Part shown: positions 44,002 through 55,812 of the stretch, in pieces
Position numbering within the stretch: the stretch's first letter is position 1
Layout of the letters: each line of letters begins with the position of its first letter
From: Ceratorhiza oryzae-sativae
Taxonomy: Eukaryota; Basidiomycota; Agaricomycetes; Cantharellales; Ceratobasidiaceae
DNA length: 64,000 bases
NCBI GenBank assembly: GCA_030998015.1
Contig: JARWMV010000237.1
Coordinates: 310,001 to 374,000, forward strand
Direction: 5' to 3'
The notes under the pieces: generated by a model
What the model saw: only the letters and a program-made list of their open reading frames with translations
The model's database searches: none
What the model was told of the DNA's origin: nothing
Program-made: the position numbers and the translations under genes

Positions 44002-44586
44002 GGTGGACGGCGGCTATGGAGACCACTCTTGCCCGACGCGTCAGCTCTCGGTCACGTGGTGTGGAGGGAATCAGCAGCCGATCATCATCCCCAAATCATG
44101 ATTCGCAGCCTAGGCAATGCGAATGATCGCCTTGGTTCATGCCCGAGATCCGGTCAGAGCCATTTTCCCATCGCCGAGAAAGCCACGAAGCAACAACAAC
44201 AGACACCTCATGCTCCCTCGCTTTTCTGCTCTGACAAGCTGGGGCAGAGTACGGTGTAGACTTTAGTCCAAGCTCTACATCTTGGCTCTCCGGCCATGAT
44301 TTTAATAAAAACCGCGTCCCAGTCTTGAAAGTTCGGTTTGCTCGTTCCAGACGTTTTTGACGATACCGTGTTCCTATTTCTCCTTTGCTACTTCTCATGC
44401 TTACGAGCACTTCTTGATAGCCCACCCCTGCGTTCTAAGCATCCCAATACTCCGCAACCGATAGGCCCACAACACGAACCGAGCACCCTCCTCGCCCTTC
44501 ATCTCGTATCTCTATTCCTTTCATTCTCAAAATTATCCGGTTCTCCCCCGCTTGACCCCGCAAAATGACCCTGCACGCTCGATAAA
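44002..44586. other. Upstream region of RPN7
   Basis: Contains GGTCACGTGG at about 44050, a CACGTG box about 50 bp upstream of the RPN7 start codon. No gene seen. Confidence 0.35.
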
Positions 44587-44950
44587 ATGGAGGGAAAGGT
44601 GCGGGCGGTTACCAAGGAACCTTGGGCTTATGTTAATAGCATAGAGCGACGCAAGGACATTGGACGTGCGTTTCGTCTTAATTCTGTTTCCGCACTCGTT
44701 CTAGTCCTGAAGATTGGCAGTCAACTTTATCGAAACACACGGAGATATCATCGCTATCTCATATACAAATTCTACCCTCCTATCTCCGGCAACCATACCG
44801 ACGGATAAGGAGATCGAGCGGACTGTGGTGGTGCCAGAGGCTGAAGGACATCGGTATCGACCACGCCGATTCTACACCATGAAGAAATTACGTTGGACGG
44901 AAGACGTCAGTTGGTGCCGGGTACCAGGTCAGGTTGGCGGAAGCGCGTAA
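44587..44950 (+). CDS. Small conserved-looking protein of unknown function
   Basis: Exon 1 44587-44665 and exon 2 44721-44950 around a 55-bp intron (GTGCGT...GGCAG) give 102 residues. It starts MEGKVRAVTKEPWAYVNSIE and continues NFIETHGDIIAISYTNSTLL, a basic stretch HRYRPRRFYTMKKLRW and the end SWCRVPGQ. No family recognised. Support is the clean splice, correct phase and codon pattern. A 12-base A run follows the stop. Could be longer if the last exon is spliced further. Confidence 0.45.
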
Positions 44951-45052
44951 AAAAAAAAAAGCTAATACTCGACGTCGCAGATAGCGCTGTGGGTCTCGTC
45001 ACGTCACCCCAGTAGGCTGGACCCATCCTGCAGGCATATGGATATCCTACGA

Positions 45053-45370
45053 TTACAAGAGCCTCAGAAACCAAGGGTTATTTTCTAGGATGGTCAAGCT
45101 GATATAGCTAGCCTTGCACGAGGACTTGTGCTCAACGCAGATTTTCCTCTTCGCGCCGTCCAGGAACTTCGAGTTGCCGTAAATTCCGTGAATCAACACA
45201 ATCGGGTATGGTGAAGAATGATTACCTCGAACGCGGCGATGTAGATAGAAGGGATGCCATACCATTCGACGGATTCACTTCGATAATGCGAATATCGATT
45301 GACTTGTTTGCTATTCTAGATCGAAAGGCGTTTCCATCTCGAAATAATTCTACCGAAACGGCTCAACTCG
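45053..45370 (-). pseudogene. Alpha/beta-hydrolase (ABHD11-like) fragment
   Basis: Minus-strand reading gives IIEVNPSNG and then PIVLIHGIYGNSKFLDGAK, which looks like the start of an ABHD11-type hydrolase (strand, HG oxyanion turn). No catalytic serine region or further exons are found, and the frame dies within 70 codons. Probably a relic. Confidence 0.3.
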
Positions 45371-46279
45371 TTTAGTTGGACCATTAATTCTCGCAGTCAC
45401 CGCATATACGCAGGGTTTGGGCTGGTGAGCCACCTGAGCCACCGGTTTCTCCGAGCGAGACCTCAATCTTGAAACACAAATGAAACAATTGGAGGGATAT
45501 AGGCGCCGCCGTACGCTTATTAAAAGCATACGGCAGCACCAGAAGAATTAGTATTACGGTAAACACGGCCGGGGATACTAAAGTACAAACAATATCTAGA
45601 CTAAGAGAACGAAACAAACAAAAACGAATAGGAAACAATAATCGAAGAGGAGAAACGAAAAACGAAACAGGGAGAAATTTTTATAGGAATACATTATCAA
45701 CGGGATGCGAGACGGGCACGGATAGCGGACGAATATATATATAGGAAGGTGAGGCAGGGTGGAAAAGGGAGGATAGGGGCAGGAGAGGGGGAAGGGTGAG
45801 CGAGGACGATTGGACGCGGGTGGATTATTCAAAAAGATGCCCCGCCAACCTCGGTGCCCTCCTGGGATAACCAGAACCTCAGCAAGAACCACCCGCGAAC
45901 TCAGTCCACACGCCCCCGCCGTGCTGGGGCCAGGCAGCGCGGTTGGCCCGGGTGTGGCAGACCTCGCCCAAAGGTAGCCTTTCGAGGCACTCGTGTCCCA
46001 CTCGAGCTCCTTTAGTCGACTTCGAACGGACCAGCCGCTCCGAGCCGCGTTGCTTCTCCCTGTCCCGCGAACCTTGTCCCACTCGACGTTGACCCCCCCC
46101 CCGGTTTCCGTCTCTCGGCCGATTCGCTCCTCAGCGCAATCACCTACCCGCACCAGCCCCGAAAGGGCTGACGCCGGCAAGCGTCTCGATACGCGCTGGC
46201 ACATGTGAGTCGAACCCAAAGTCGGTTCGACTCAAGAACGTTTCCGCTACCAAACACGATTCAGTACGATCCATCACTA
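45371..46279 (-). other. Possible 3' exons or 3' UTR of the minus-strand membrane-protein gene
   Basis: If the gene upstream splices at the GTGAGT near 46290 to the acceptor CGGGTAG near 46145, an open frame continues with GDCAEERIGRE and LKELEWDTSASKGYLWA. I cannot decide whether this is coding. Confidence 0.3.
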
Positions 46280-47632
46280 CTAATCAAAACACTCACGCCC
46301 CACACACAACTCGCCAACCATCATAGGAGACAAGCTCCCCCCAGGTAGTTCGACCACGTCGAACACCGTCCGAGTCCGGACGAGCTCGACCTCCACACCC
46401 AGCAGTCGCTCGTTCGCGTGCTCCCTTTCGAGCCTCCGCAGTTTTGCTCCCACGTCGAACCAGCCGATGTCTTCGAGCTTTTGGCTCTCGTGCAGCTCTC
46501 CCGAATCGGTCCACGACTCTTCGTACCGGAGAGCGCCGCCCCAGAATCGAGGAGCGGTGACCCTCAACTGGTACGAAAAGTGAACGACGAGCCGGAAGGT
46601 CGTTCCAGTGTACTCGTCGAATAGATGGCCCCAGCCGTACCGCTTGCCAATCTCCCTCATCAAGATGGACATGAGGAAGAAAAGCGGTGGGATTATCAGT
46701 ACCAGGAGACCGAAATCGACCTTCGGAATCCATGGTGAGAGAGTCGAAGCGAGGCGCGTCCAAACGAGGCGCCACCCAGCCCGGAGCCGTTGGTAACGCC
46801 ACGGGCTGCCGAGATGCCGGGAGACAAGGCCGATCAAAGGCGCTAACGCCAGAGAGTCCGAGGTTGCGATTTCCTCGGACTCCTCGCCATGCAGGTTGAA
46901 CCTGCGTCTTGGCGGTGCGTGCGCGGGCGTCGGTTCCGCCGGTCTGCCCTTGCTCGTCGTGTAGGTCCTCGTAGGCACAAGACATATGCCCTCGGTTTGG
47001 TCGGCGGGAGGGGGAGGAGGTGGTGGGGGGAGTAAGGTGAGCGGGAGGATAGGGGGGAGTGGTGTACGAATAGGGGGGAGTGGTGCTCGACGGGGTTTGT
47101 TCCGGTAGTACGGCACGCAGTACACGGCTCGCACATCGTACAGCGCCCTGAAGGCGAGTAGCGTGATGCGCGAGTAGATGATTGCTGCATATACTCAAAT
47201 TAACATCAAGTATATTAACTCGTGCATAAGACACTTACGAGGCCGTGCTTCGCATACTACATACGATACTGTTTTCCTCGTATGACTGACCCGATTCTTG
47301 ATTTTCGATAGTCGGGTTGCCATGAAGGAATTGCCGGACGATGGGATGTAGCCGAGTTTGGGGGAGAATGTCGGGGGTGGTGGATGAGCCAGAGGCGGTG
47401 GGATTTGGCCGCCAACGCCTGGAGGGGTAACATTCGGGATTGAGAGGCTAGGAACAACTACAGCGTTGTAGCTGTAGTCTCGGCCGCTGCTGCCGATTTC
47501 GGTCGCACTGCATGTAATATCTTGTTGAGCGTTTGGACGGCGTCGAACTAGCGTGCGGTACTCACATGGCCGGCAGTCCCGGGAGGACGATGAGCGCGAG
47601 GCTCAGTGAGGTTAAGAGTCGGAAGGTAGTCA
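46280..47632 (-). CDS. Predicted secreted/single-pass membrane protein, unknown
   Basis: Begins with a signal peptide, MTTFRLLTSLSLALIVLPG, cut by an intron at GCC AT/GTGAGT. A short extracellular part follows, SSGRDYSYNAVVVPSLSIP, then a Pro-rich stretch with runs of up to eight prolines (around 47020). A further intron of about 113 bp precedes YSRITLLAFRALYDVRAVYC. A transmembrane segment VDFGLLVLIIPPLFFLMSI (46720-46665) and a basic plus acidic cytoplasmic tail (KLRRLEREHANERLLGVEVE) complete it. Stop at 46280 unless the alternative splice described downstream is used. No family recognised. Layout (signal peptide, proline-rich stalk, one membrane span) suggests a cell-surface protein. Confidence 0.6.
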
Positions 47633-50600
47633 TCGTTATAGAGGAGGGAGGTTGGGGGTCGGTATTCTATCGTCGATGGTTGGTACTCGATATTCGATAG
47701 AAAGATGGGGGGAGGGGCGAGGAGCATTGGAGGCGAGATGGGGAGTTTAAATAGCCGGCCAGTTCGCCTGGACATCGCTCAGGCCCGAGCTGCCCCAACG
47801 AAAATTCAGAATAAAAAGACCAGGAAGCCACGGCGGAGTCTGCGTCTGGAGGCACGGGGTGTGTGACGTCCAGGATCTGCGCACAGAAAGTTATGCCGCT
47901 TGCAAGCCAATTCCATCACCCCCAGTGTAGCTGTATCATATATTATCGAATTTAGTGTAATTTCTAGTCGCGATAGTTTTGCCACCCGAAGCATGCTCAC
48001 GACGGGCTTGGTACATCATATCTCTAGCCGCAAGATGTCCAGATGCGGAACTGCCGAAGAGTCGAGACTATGTCGGGCATAGACAATACCCAGTAGTGAG
48101 GTCATCAGGCAACCAGAACTGTAGGGAGAATCGGCATGCCATGAAAGTAATGCATTACTTCACACTTTGTGGAATCGTTCGGATGGAATGGACACGCAGG
48201 GGGTAATAGCGAATCGATTCAAAGCCAACCTCTGTCTCCACATCATGGCATGTCTGATATGAGATAAAGTAGCGAATCGAGCCTTTCGTGATTCTGACGG
48301 ACAAGCTGTCTGCAGTGCTTGCCCAGAAACCACCAGCTCCGCAACGAGGTAAAAGAAAGCAATCATCGGATAGCGTTGGAAAAAGATGATGTCTCCTGTG
48401 CACATGCGTAGGTTTCGATGCACTCACCGTATAGTGACGCAAGTAGAACCATAGGTCGGGCGTCATTATGACAGCGGTCGTTAATTTTATTCGGGAACAT
48501 GATACATTTTACAAAGGTCTACGAACCTGCAGCCCATGCTCAGTTTATCCCTGCCCGCCGTTCGTTGTTTCAGCGTCGCATGGGCTTGGATTGATGCGCG
48601 CATGTCGCACTCGTCCTGGAGTCGTGGATGTATAAGAGCAGATATTTACATGCCTTATATTCATGAGCTTTCGCGGAAGGTCCTATCATATGATGACGTC
48701 GTCCACGCCGAGAGGACTGTGAGAATAGCGCACACTAGTGGGTTGTTTGGCCACGCAGGCGGCAGCCGCACAATGGGACGATGGGTGGGTAAGGAAGGAA
48801 AAAAAGAAGTGCGAGAGCTCCCGCCGACGTGCGCACGTGACCTATCTGTTAGCTCGCCTTGTCTGCGTTTTTCGCCCTTTGCTTTTGTGCCCGGTTGTTT
48901 TCTCTGTTTTTTCTATATTTCAGTTCCATTCTATTCCAGTGTGGCGCTTTACATATGTGTGGCAAAAAATATGTATGGGTACGTGATAACACCTGCGGGT
49001 AAGATGGGGCCAGTTTCTACAGGCTGCGGCATACAGCCACTGTCGTCTCAGGATATACGCCTATTCGCACAAATCTACATGAGCGAACCATCCACATATA
49101 AATGTGTGAGCGACACTTCCGAGTGTATTGGCCTTGGGATCTGGCCAACGTAAAGAACGACCAGAGATAGTAGCCAAACAGAATGTAAATACATGCTCAG
49201 TAGTTATGCATTGGTCTGATTTCGTAGCTCGCTATTTTCTTTAGCTAGAATATTTTTTAACATTGCCCAATGCGACACTTAACTCCTGCAGGTATATTCC
49301 GTTCGGTTGATTAGGCAGAGCTAGTCACTCCTGGGTTTGAACTAGCGCGAGAAGCAGACACAGTGGCCCCGTGCTAAAATAGATAGATGAAACTTGCGCC
49401 TGCACCATTTATATTAGAAAGCACCGACTCACGTAAAAGTCACCGCAGGCACATGCACCCGGCCGTTTTCCAGCCGGTTGCGCTTTACTTGGTTACAGAC
49501 AGCCTACCATGCTGCGCTGGCACGGGTTCTCCCGGATGCCTTTGACCATTCATGATCGGGCTTGTTCATGCTGAGTCTCACCGCAGAGAAATTACGCACC
49601 TCAAAATGGCCGTTCTGCCGGAATATAGGCCTATCGCTAGCTGGAGTTTTTCAAAGTTCACGATCGCGAAAGGCGAAGTTGGAGATGAACCATCTCTATC
49701 CACCCTTTGATCCTGTAGGCCGCGCTCGAGAGGCCCTTCATGAGGCTCAAACCAGCAATTTCCCGACTGGAAACCTCGCCAGTCCACTGGGGACGAATCC
49801 GCCTAACTGTCCAGGGCGAACCCGTTGAATGAAGATCCTCCCCGTACGTACATGAGCGCCGTATCGTGTTTTTAATAACTAAGGTTCCAGACTTTTGAAT
49901 TGAATCTCTCAAACCCACTCAGGGCAACTGGGCATGACATGAGCCAGCATGGCGTTTAAATACGTAAAGCATGCATGCTGGTGGTCTCCGAGGCTGACCT
50001 TGGTGCCCTTCATTGCCAGCCTTCAGATAGATTCCCATGAGGCTCGATGGTTCAACTAATAAGGCGCGTAGAAAATGCTGATCGGTTGCAAGCGATAGGA
50101 TAGGGGCACCTTGGCGGCTCTGTCTCTTGCACTTCGCAATATGCGGATATCGCAGCATAACATTTCGAAAGTAAAGCGAGCAAGGTTTTCGTCTACCAAT
50201 GGTTTCTAGGTTACACTTTTTGTAGATGCAAATTTTATGGATTTCTAATGATGTAGTGTGGTTTAAGATCAATGAATGCCATACGTTTTTAACGGTGAAC
50301 CGTGTTGGATGCTACCAGCGACCTCCAAACCTTCCAAATTCCTAAGAATCCCAACCGACAGCTGCATCTATGCTAGGCGACATCTATATGGACACAATCG
50401 GGTTCGCAGATTGATAATAAGAGTGGTGGTGATACCTACTCACCAAAAGCAGAGCAGAAGATAAGAATAGATTTCGGCTCTGCGTTGATCCGAATTACCC
50501 ATTCCCCGATAACTTCCTGAACTGGTTGACTGAAATCGCGGCGCGTAAGCTTGCACTGGATGACTGTGTCCTCATGTGCGCTTTGAAATGAGATGCCGGG

Positions 50601-51248
50601 GTTGCGATGCGATGTGTATGGCCTAAAAAGCGTCCTTCGCGATAACCATGTTATTCAGCTCGAAACTTCATCTCAAGGTGCTTCGAAGAAAGAAACGACG
50701 CTGCGTTTGTGTGAGATTGAACCTAAAATAGAGCAAAGCTATGTAGTTTAAGACTATGCGGAATGTCAAACAGAGCTGAATCTGGCTATAACACGGAAGT
50801 AGTTCGCCAGGAAGTAGTCGTCAAAGGGCTATCGCTGCTTTATTTGGGAGGAAATCCTCTTATGCTGATGCCACGATGGATGGGAGCTCTCGTGAGGCAT
50901 GTCCAATCCCGTCATCAAGATTCTCTGGGTCTAACTTGCCAGTACGTAGAGGTCTGGACCAAAGAGGTGTGATTCAACCAAGGCTCATAGCCTAAATGTT
51001 TATTGAATCCGTGGGATATCTGACACCACACCAGGAAACCTGGCAAATCACGGTGGCGCTGTCGGATTTCTCGGCCCTTGGCATTATTCCCCTGGCGGCC
51101 CCACACACTGGTATCAGAAAAAAAACACTCAGGGATTGTGGGGCGCATCAACCACCGAAAGTATCAAGCGCGATCGCACTGATGCCGCGGCGCCGGGATA
51201 TAAATTATCGCGGTTGCGCGGTTCACTTGCCCAGTGTCCCTCTTCGAT
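47633..51248. other. Long intergenic region
   Basis: About 3.6 kb with no supported gene. A 205-codon plus-strand frame at 48536-49153 has no domain, unlikely composition and no paralogue. GATATAAATTA near 51198 is a plausible TATA box for the BOR1-like gene that starts at 51249. Confidence 0.4.
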
Positions 51249-53448
51249 GTCTGACTCTGCCGCCGAGCGCCCCCGGGCCAAGACCCCCGAGAGCCCGTCA
51301 GACGGAGATGTGCCAACGTCGCCCACGGTGACGCCGGTGGGCCCACGTCGATCCCACGGTGTGCGACCGTTTGCCGGTATGTTTGCCGACGTGAAGGCGC
51401 GTGCGCCCTACTATGTCTCGGACTGGACGGATGCATGGACATATCGTGTTGTTCCCGCCACCGCAATGATCTTCTTTGCCAAGTGAGTTTGCTTCGAGCG
51501 CGCTGCACCAGCTCCTGACATTTACTCAGTGTCCTCCCCGGCATCGCATTCTCTCTGGATTTAATTGAAACGACCGCACAGTATGGGGTTACCGAAGTAT
51601 TGCTTTCTTCATTCATGGCCTCCTTTATTTTCTCGGTGCTTTCCTGTCAGCCTCTCTGTATTGCCGGCGTTACTGGCCCTATCACCGTTCTCAACAAAAC
51701 GATCTTCGATATCCTGGCGACCAGAGGCGACGCTCCAAACTACCTCATTTCATCGGCTGGGTTTATCTTTGGGCCTCCATCATGCACTGGATCGCAGCTG
51801 CTCTCAACGCCTGTAATTTTCTCCGTTACGTCACGAGGTTTTCGTGTGATACGTGCGTCTTCCTCCTTTTCCGCCGTCCCACGCTAGACTCAAAATGTAT
51901 GAACTGATCAGCTTCGGATTCTACGTTGCTTGGGTCTATCTTCAATACGGAGTCCAAGTCCTCACTCGTCAACTCGACGTTGTCGAGCCCGCTAGCGTCT
52001 TCGTCAGTATTATCCTCGCGCTTACCATGCTCGTTGCTGGCCACCTCTTTGGCATATTCGCGAGATCCAATTTAGGACATCGACTAATAAGGAGGTTTAG
52101 TGCTGATTACGGAATGCCGATCTCCGGTATGTTTCGTCGCTTGATCCCACGGTGTGATCACATTCCTGATTTATTCCAGTGATTGCTTGCAGCGGGTTGG
52201 CCTACTGGGGGCGATTCAACTTGGCAAATCCGTTAACTCTGCCGACTTCTGGGGCGTTCCAACTTGCAGGCGGCCGTGAATGGCTCGTCAAGTTCTGGGA
52301 GCTCGATGCCAAATGGGTCGGGTCAGTATCTCCCATCCATCATCTCTATCAATCGCTGATGACCTCGTGCTAAACAGCATTGCCCTTCCATTTGGTTTCG
52401 TCCTATTCATCCTTTTTTATTTCGATCACAACGTGTCGAGTCTGATCGCTCAGGGGCCCGAATTCCCGTTACGCAAACCCCCAGGTTTCCACTGGGACTT
52501 CTTCTGGCTCGGTGTCACGACACTCATAGCGTGCGTTTATTGGCCTGGATTTCATGATATTTTTATGACGTGGCTGGCAGTGGCCTACTTGGAGTCCCGG
52601 CTCCTAACGGGCTTATTCCTCAGGCACCAATGCATACTAATGCCCTCGTGATCATGGGCGTCAGGCGTAAGGACGACCCAGAAAAATCCCCAACCACTGC
52701 AACGCCATCCCAGCTCGAAGGAGTTGAAAACTACGAACCCACGTCTCGGTCGTTGCCGCAACCTCACCACGCGATGGTCGAAGAACATCCCGTTTCAGTT
52801 GTTGAGCAGCGCGTGTCGAATTTGGCTCAAGGCGCCTTGTGTCTAGTGCTCATGACCGGACCGTTTCAGCATGTGCTTGGGTTGGTTCCAAGGGGCGTTT
52901 TGGCTGGTCTCTTGTAAGTCTCTGTATTTCAGCTCTTTACAATCTTAACGGGCAACGCAGTTGGTTTATGGGCACCGATGCCCTCCGAACATCCGGCGTG
53001 ACTGAAAAGCTGCTATTTCTTATCCGAGACCCGCAATTGATTCCTTGCCGAGACGCATTAAGGCGTGTTAGGCGGAGTCGGATTGCATTGTTTGTAGCGA
53101 TAGAGTTGGTTGGGTTCGGTGCAACTATGGCAATTACCCAAACAATCGGTGGGCACCATAAAGTTGGGTTCAGGCCAAGGCTAATTGCATGATGCGCATA
53201 TAGCTGCGATAGGCTTCCCTATTGTAATCTTCCTGTTGGTCCCTGTTCGGATATGGGTTATTCCAAAGCTGCCGTTTACGACCGAGGAGTTGGGGATCCT
53301 GGATGGACCTTCAGCGTCGCCATTCGTGAGTGTCATTGTTCGGCTTGATCGGCTTTCCAAGTTATTCAACATTTTCCCAAGACGTTGGAGTCAGTTGGAG
53401 GGTCTATTTGATGTATTTAGACTGTCACGAAGAGGTCATTTCCGGTGA
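51249..53448 (+). CDS. BOR1: BOR1-like SLC4 family anion/borate transporter
   Basis: Multi-pass plasma or vacuolar membrane transporter of the bicarbonate/borate family. About nine exons; firm borders are 51249-51482, 51530-51852 and 51912 onwards, ending TGA 53446-53448. Signatures: VRPFAGMFADVKARAPYYVSD, LPGIAFSLDLIE, QPLCIAGVTGPITVLN, HFIGWVYLWASI, LRYVTRFSCDTFGFYVAWVY, LAYWGRFN, ALPFGFVLFILFYFDHN, and the hallmark GLLGVPAPNGLIPQAPMHT. The frame slips by one base between NYL and HFIGW near 51743-51746; everything downstream is again consistent. That slip is either an assembly indel or a null mutation. Confidence 0.92.
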
Positions 53449-53885
53449 TAGATTATTTGACATTAGTGTGGTGCTTCATTGTATTTTCGTTCAATAGATG
53501 GCTAGTGGCGCCATGTGAGGATATAGACCTTGTAATATACAATAACATGTTTGTACGTTTTTCGTATCCTGTATATAATATCCAAGAAACAACGTGACGA
53601 CATTGCTCATTTGGATGAGAGCATCCATCACTTTGAAATATTTGGTGTTCTCACTCGTTCAGGGTTTGGAGAGTGTCATCCCGAGGAAGTCTCATCCCGA
53701 GAAAGTGTGATGTGCATGTGAATCAGAGCCGTGGTTCAACAGCGAGCCGAGAATGTATCTTTCGGCTTGGCATAGGGTTTCGGGAAACAAACCCCGGTCA
53801 TCCATTATTTACTCAACTCGGTTTCAATTCGAAAGGGAAACCGGGCTGATACTCCTTGCCCCTTGGAGTGAGTATGCGGGAAATT
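53449..53885. other. 3' flank of BOR1-like gene
   Basis: AT-rich, no gene. Confidence 0.4.
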
Positions 53886-55468
53886 GGGTTGTGGTGCGGA
53901 GGAATCGTGGTGTTATTAGCGTCACAGCCATCAATGACAAACAAAACGATCACTGTATATACGTCATGAGACTCGGGTTATCTGTGGTACCCCTTTATGA
54001 CGTTTTGGGTTCATATATACACGTATCTACACTGAGAGATTGAATATGCCCCAAGTACAAAGCGCCTATCGTTCCTCCAAGCTTCGCGCTCGTCCGTGCT
54101 CTTGATGCAGCGTTTATCTGACGCCCTGGCGTCAACAGCTGTACAAACTACAGTGCTGTCGCTTTAGCGTCACCGGCAAGGATGCCGACTCCTATCTGGA
54201 TACATTTCATGCGCCACTGTCTGATGCTAGAGCATTGCAGTTGGAGCTTCGGCGGCGTGCTATTTTTTTTGATGGAGGGCGTCGGTCTCGTGTTAGCTGG
54301 GCGCCATTAGCGATAAGATATACAGTTTTGATTTATGGAGCCCTCATCTCCGCATTGATCTCCTGGTGTTTGTTCCATGGCTGGTGGAGGCCGAGTCACA
54401 ATAATTCGAATCGCAACAATCCGGGGGTTAACCTGCCACTCCGGTACCTTTATGTCGGTCATGGGTAACGTGTGGCGTGAAGTAATCTACTAATTAATGC
54501 GCCGGTAATCTTCGATAGCAATTCAACGGTCAGCCGGGAGTTCATGAGTATACTCGACAATCACGTCATAGGGCCCAACTCCGCCATGCAAACACTAATT
54601 GAAAGTGCTCAAACGACTAACCCAATGATAGAAAGACATATAGAATGCGCATGAAACATTGTGTCGATTTGCTAGTTTGCGGAATCGGCTGTTGAAAAAC
54701 GAAAATATACTTGAGACCGCAGAGGGTCTCGAACTCGGGTACTCTCAGGTGCAATTTATTGGTTCCGCTTGAACCGCTCGGGAACTATCGACTGAACCAT
54801 TGCACCATCGAGCCCTGATATTTACTTGTCCGTGCTAAAACACATCACGCTCAAATGCATCATGTATATACTCAATATGATTGCCATGCCTTATTGACTT
54901 CACCTGCGGCCTTGGATGCCATGGATGGTCAATCAGATATTGGGATTGGGATTGTTGTTCATGCTTGAAATAGAACGAATAAATCATGATGATAATAATA
55001 CAGAGCTTAATAGGAAGAGTTGCACCAGCTCGCTGTAATTAGGGTGCGACAAAACAGGAGGTAACACTTTATTCGCAATAACATTCAAGGTCACCTGCGG
55101 TTTTGCTGCTGCCAGGTCGCACTCGATGGCATTCTACCCCAGAAACTTAATCTGATTTGAGTATTTTTTCGCGATAACATTCGGGTCAAGCGTATCTGTT
55201 GTTTACTTTTATTTGCGCAAACTCAACAAAGCCCGGCCAGTTCCGGAATGAGCACTCGGTCTATCTCACGCCAAAATGCCTGCTTTATTCATTTCTCCAC
55301 ATTTTCTCGGCCCCTTACGACCAGATGTACACAATTTCAACCCAGATCCTGTGCTGACTCGTGTTTTTGGACTGTGTTCTGGTCTGTCACCAAAGGTCCA
55401 GAGCGCTCATACCGATATTTGTTTGTTCTCACAACTTATGCGCCTAGAACCGTGGCCACACCGTTCAA
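53886..55468. repeat. Tandem unit, copy 1 (about 1.58 kb)
   Basis: Starts GGGTTGTGGTGCGGAGGAATCG and ends GCGCCTAGAACCGTGGCCACACCG. The whole stretch reappears at 55813-57434 with many point differences and small indels. It has no convincing gene. It includes a structured Pol III-like element at 54712-54815. Confidence 0.85.
54712..54815 (-). ncRNA. Structured element with Pol III-like B box (tRNA-derived?), copy 1
   Basis: Read on the minus strand it begins GGGCTCGATGGTGCAATGG, which resembles an A box, and contains GAGTTCGAGACCC, a match to the B box consensus. GGTGCAAT pairs with ATTGCACC around an inner GTTCC/GGAAC stem, and GAGACC pairs with GGTCTC at the 3' end. TTTT and TTTTT follow downstream as possible Pol III stops. 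It does not fold as a standard tRNA cloverleaf by eye. Confidence 0.35.
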
Positions 55469-55488
55469 TTTTCCAGTGTCCCGCTTCA

Positions 55489-55812
55489 ATGTCCGAATCC
55501 ACCGCCGAGTGCCCCTGGGCCAAGACCCCGAGAGCCCCTCAGACGGAGATGCACCAACGTCGTGCACGATGACGCCAGTGTGGCCACGTCGACCCTGTGG
55601 TGTACGACCGTTTGCCAGTATGCTTGGCGAAGTTAAGGCACGTGTGCCTTACTATGTCTCGGGCTGGACGGATGCATGGACATATCGTGGTGTTCCCACC
55701 ACTGCAATGATTTTCTTCCCCAAGAGAATCCACTTCGAGTGTGCTACACGAGCTCCTGATATTTACTCGGCATCCTCTCTGGATTTGATTGGAGTGACCG
55801 CACAGTATTGGG
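55489..55812 (+). pseudogene. BOR1-like 5' fragment (truncated duplicate)
   Basis: About 320 bp corresponding to exon 1, intron 1 and the start of exon 2 of the gene at 51249. Shared blocks at DNA level include ATGTCTCGG.CTGGACGGATGCATGGACATATCG. The copy stops at ACCGCACAGTATGGGG-like sequence and joins directly to repeat copy 2. The intron donor has changed (CCAAGAGAAT), so it would not splice. Confidence 0.88.

Noticed and set aside
48536..49153. 205-codon ORF
   Set aside because: Mixed composition, no domain, crosses low-complexity sequence, no start context.
54712..54815. Ordinary tRNA gene
   Set aside because: Acceptor and T stems do not pair well by eye, so it is listed only as a structured B-box element.
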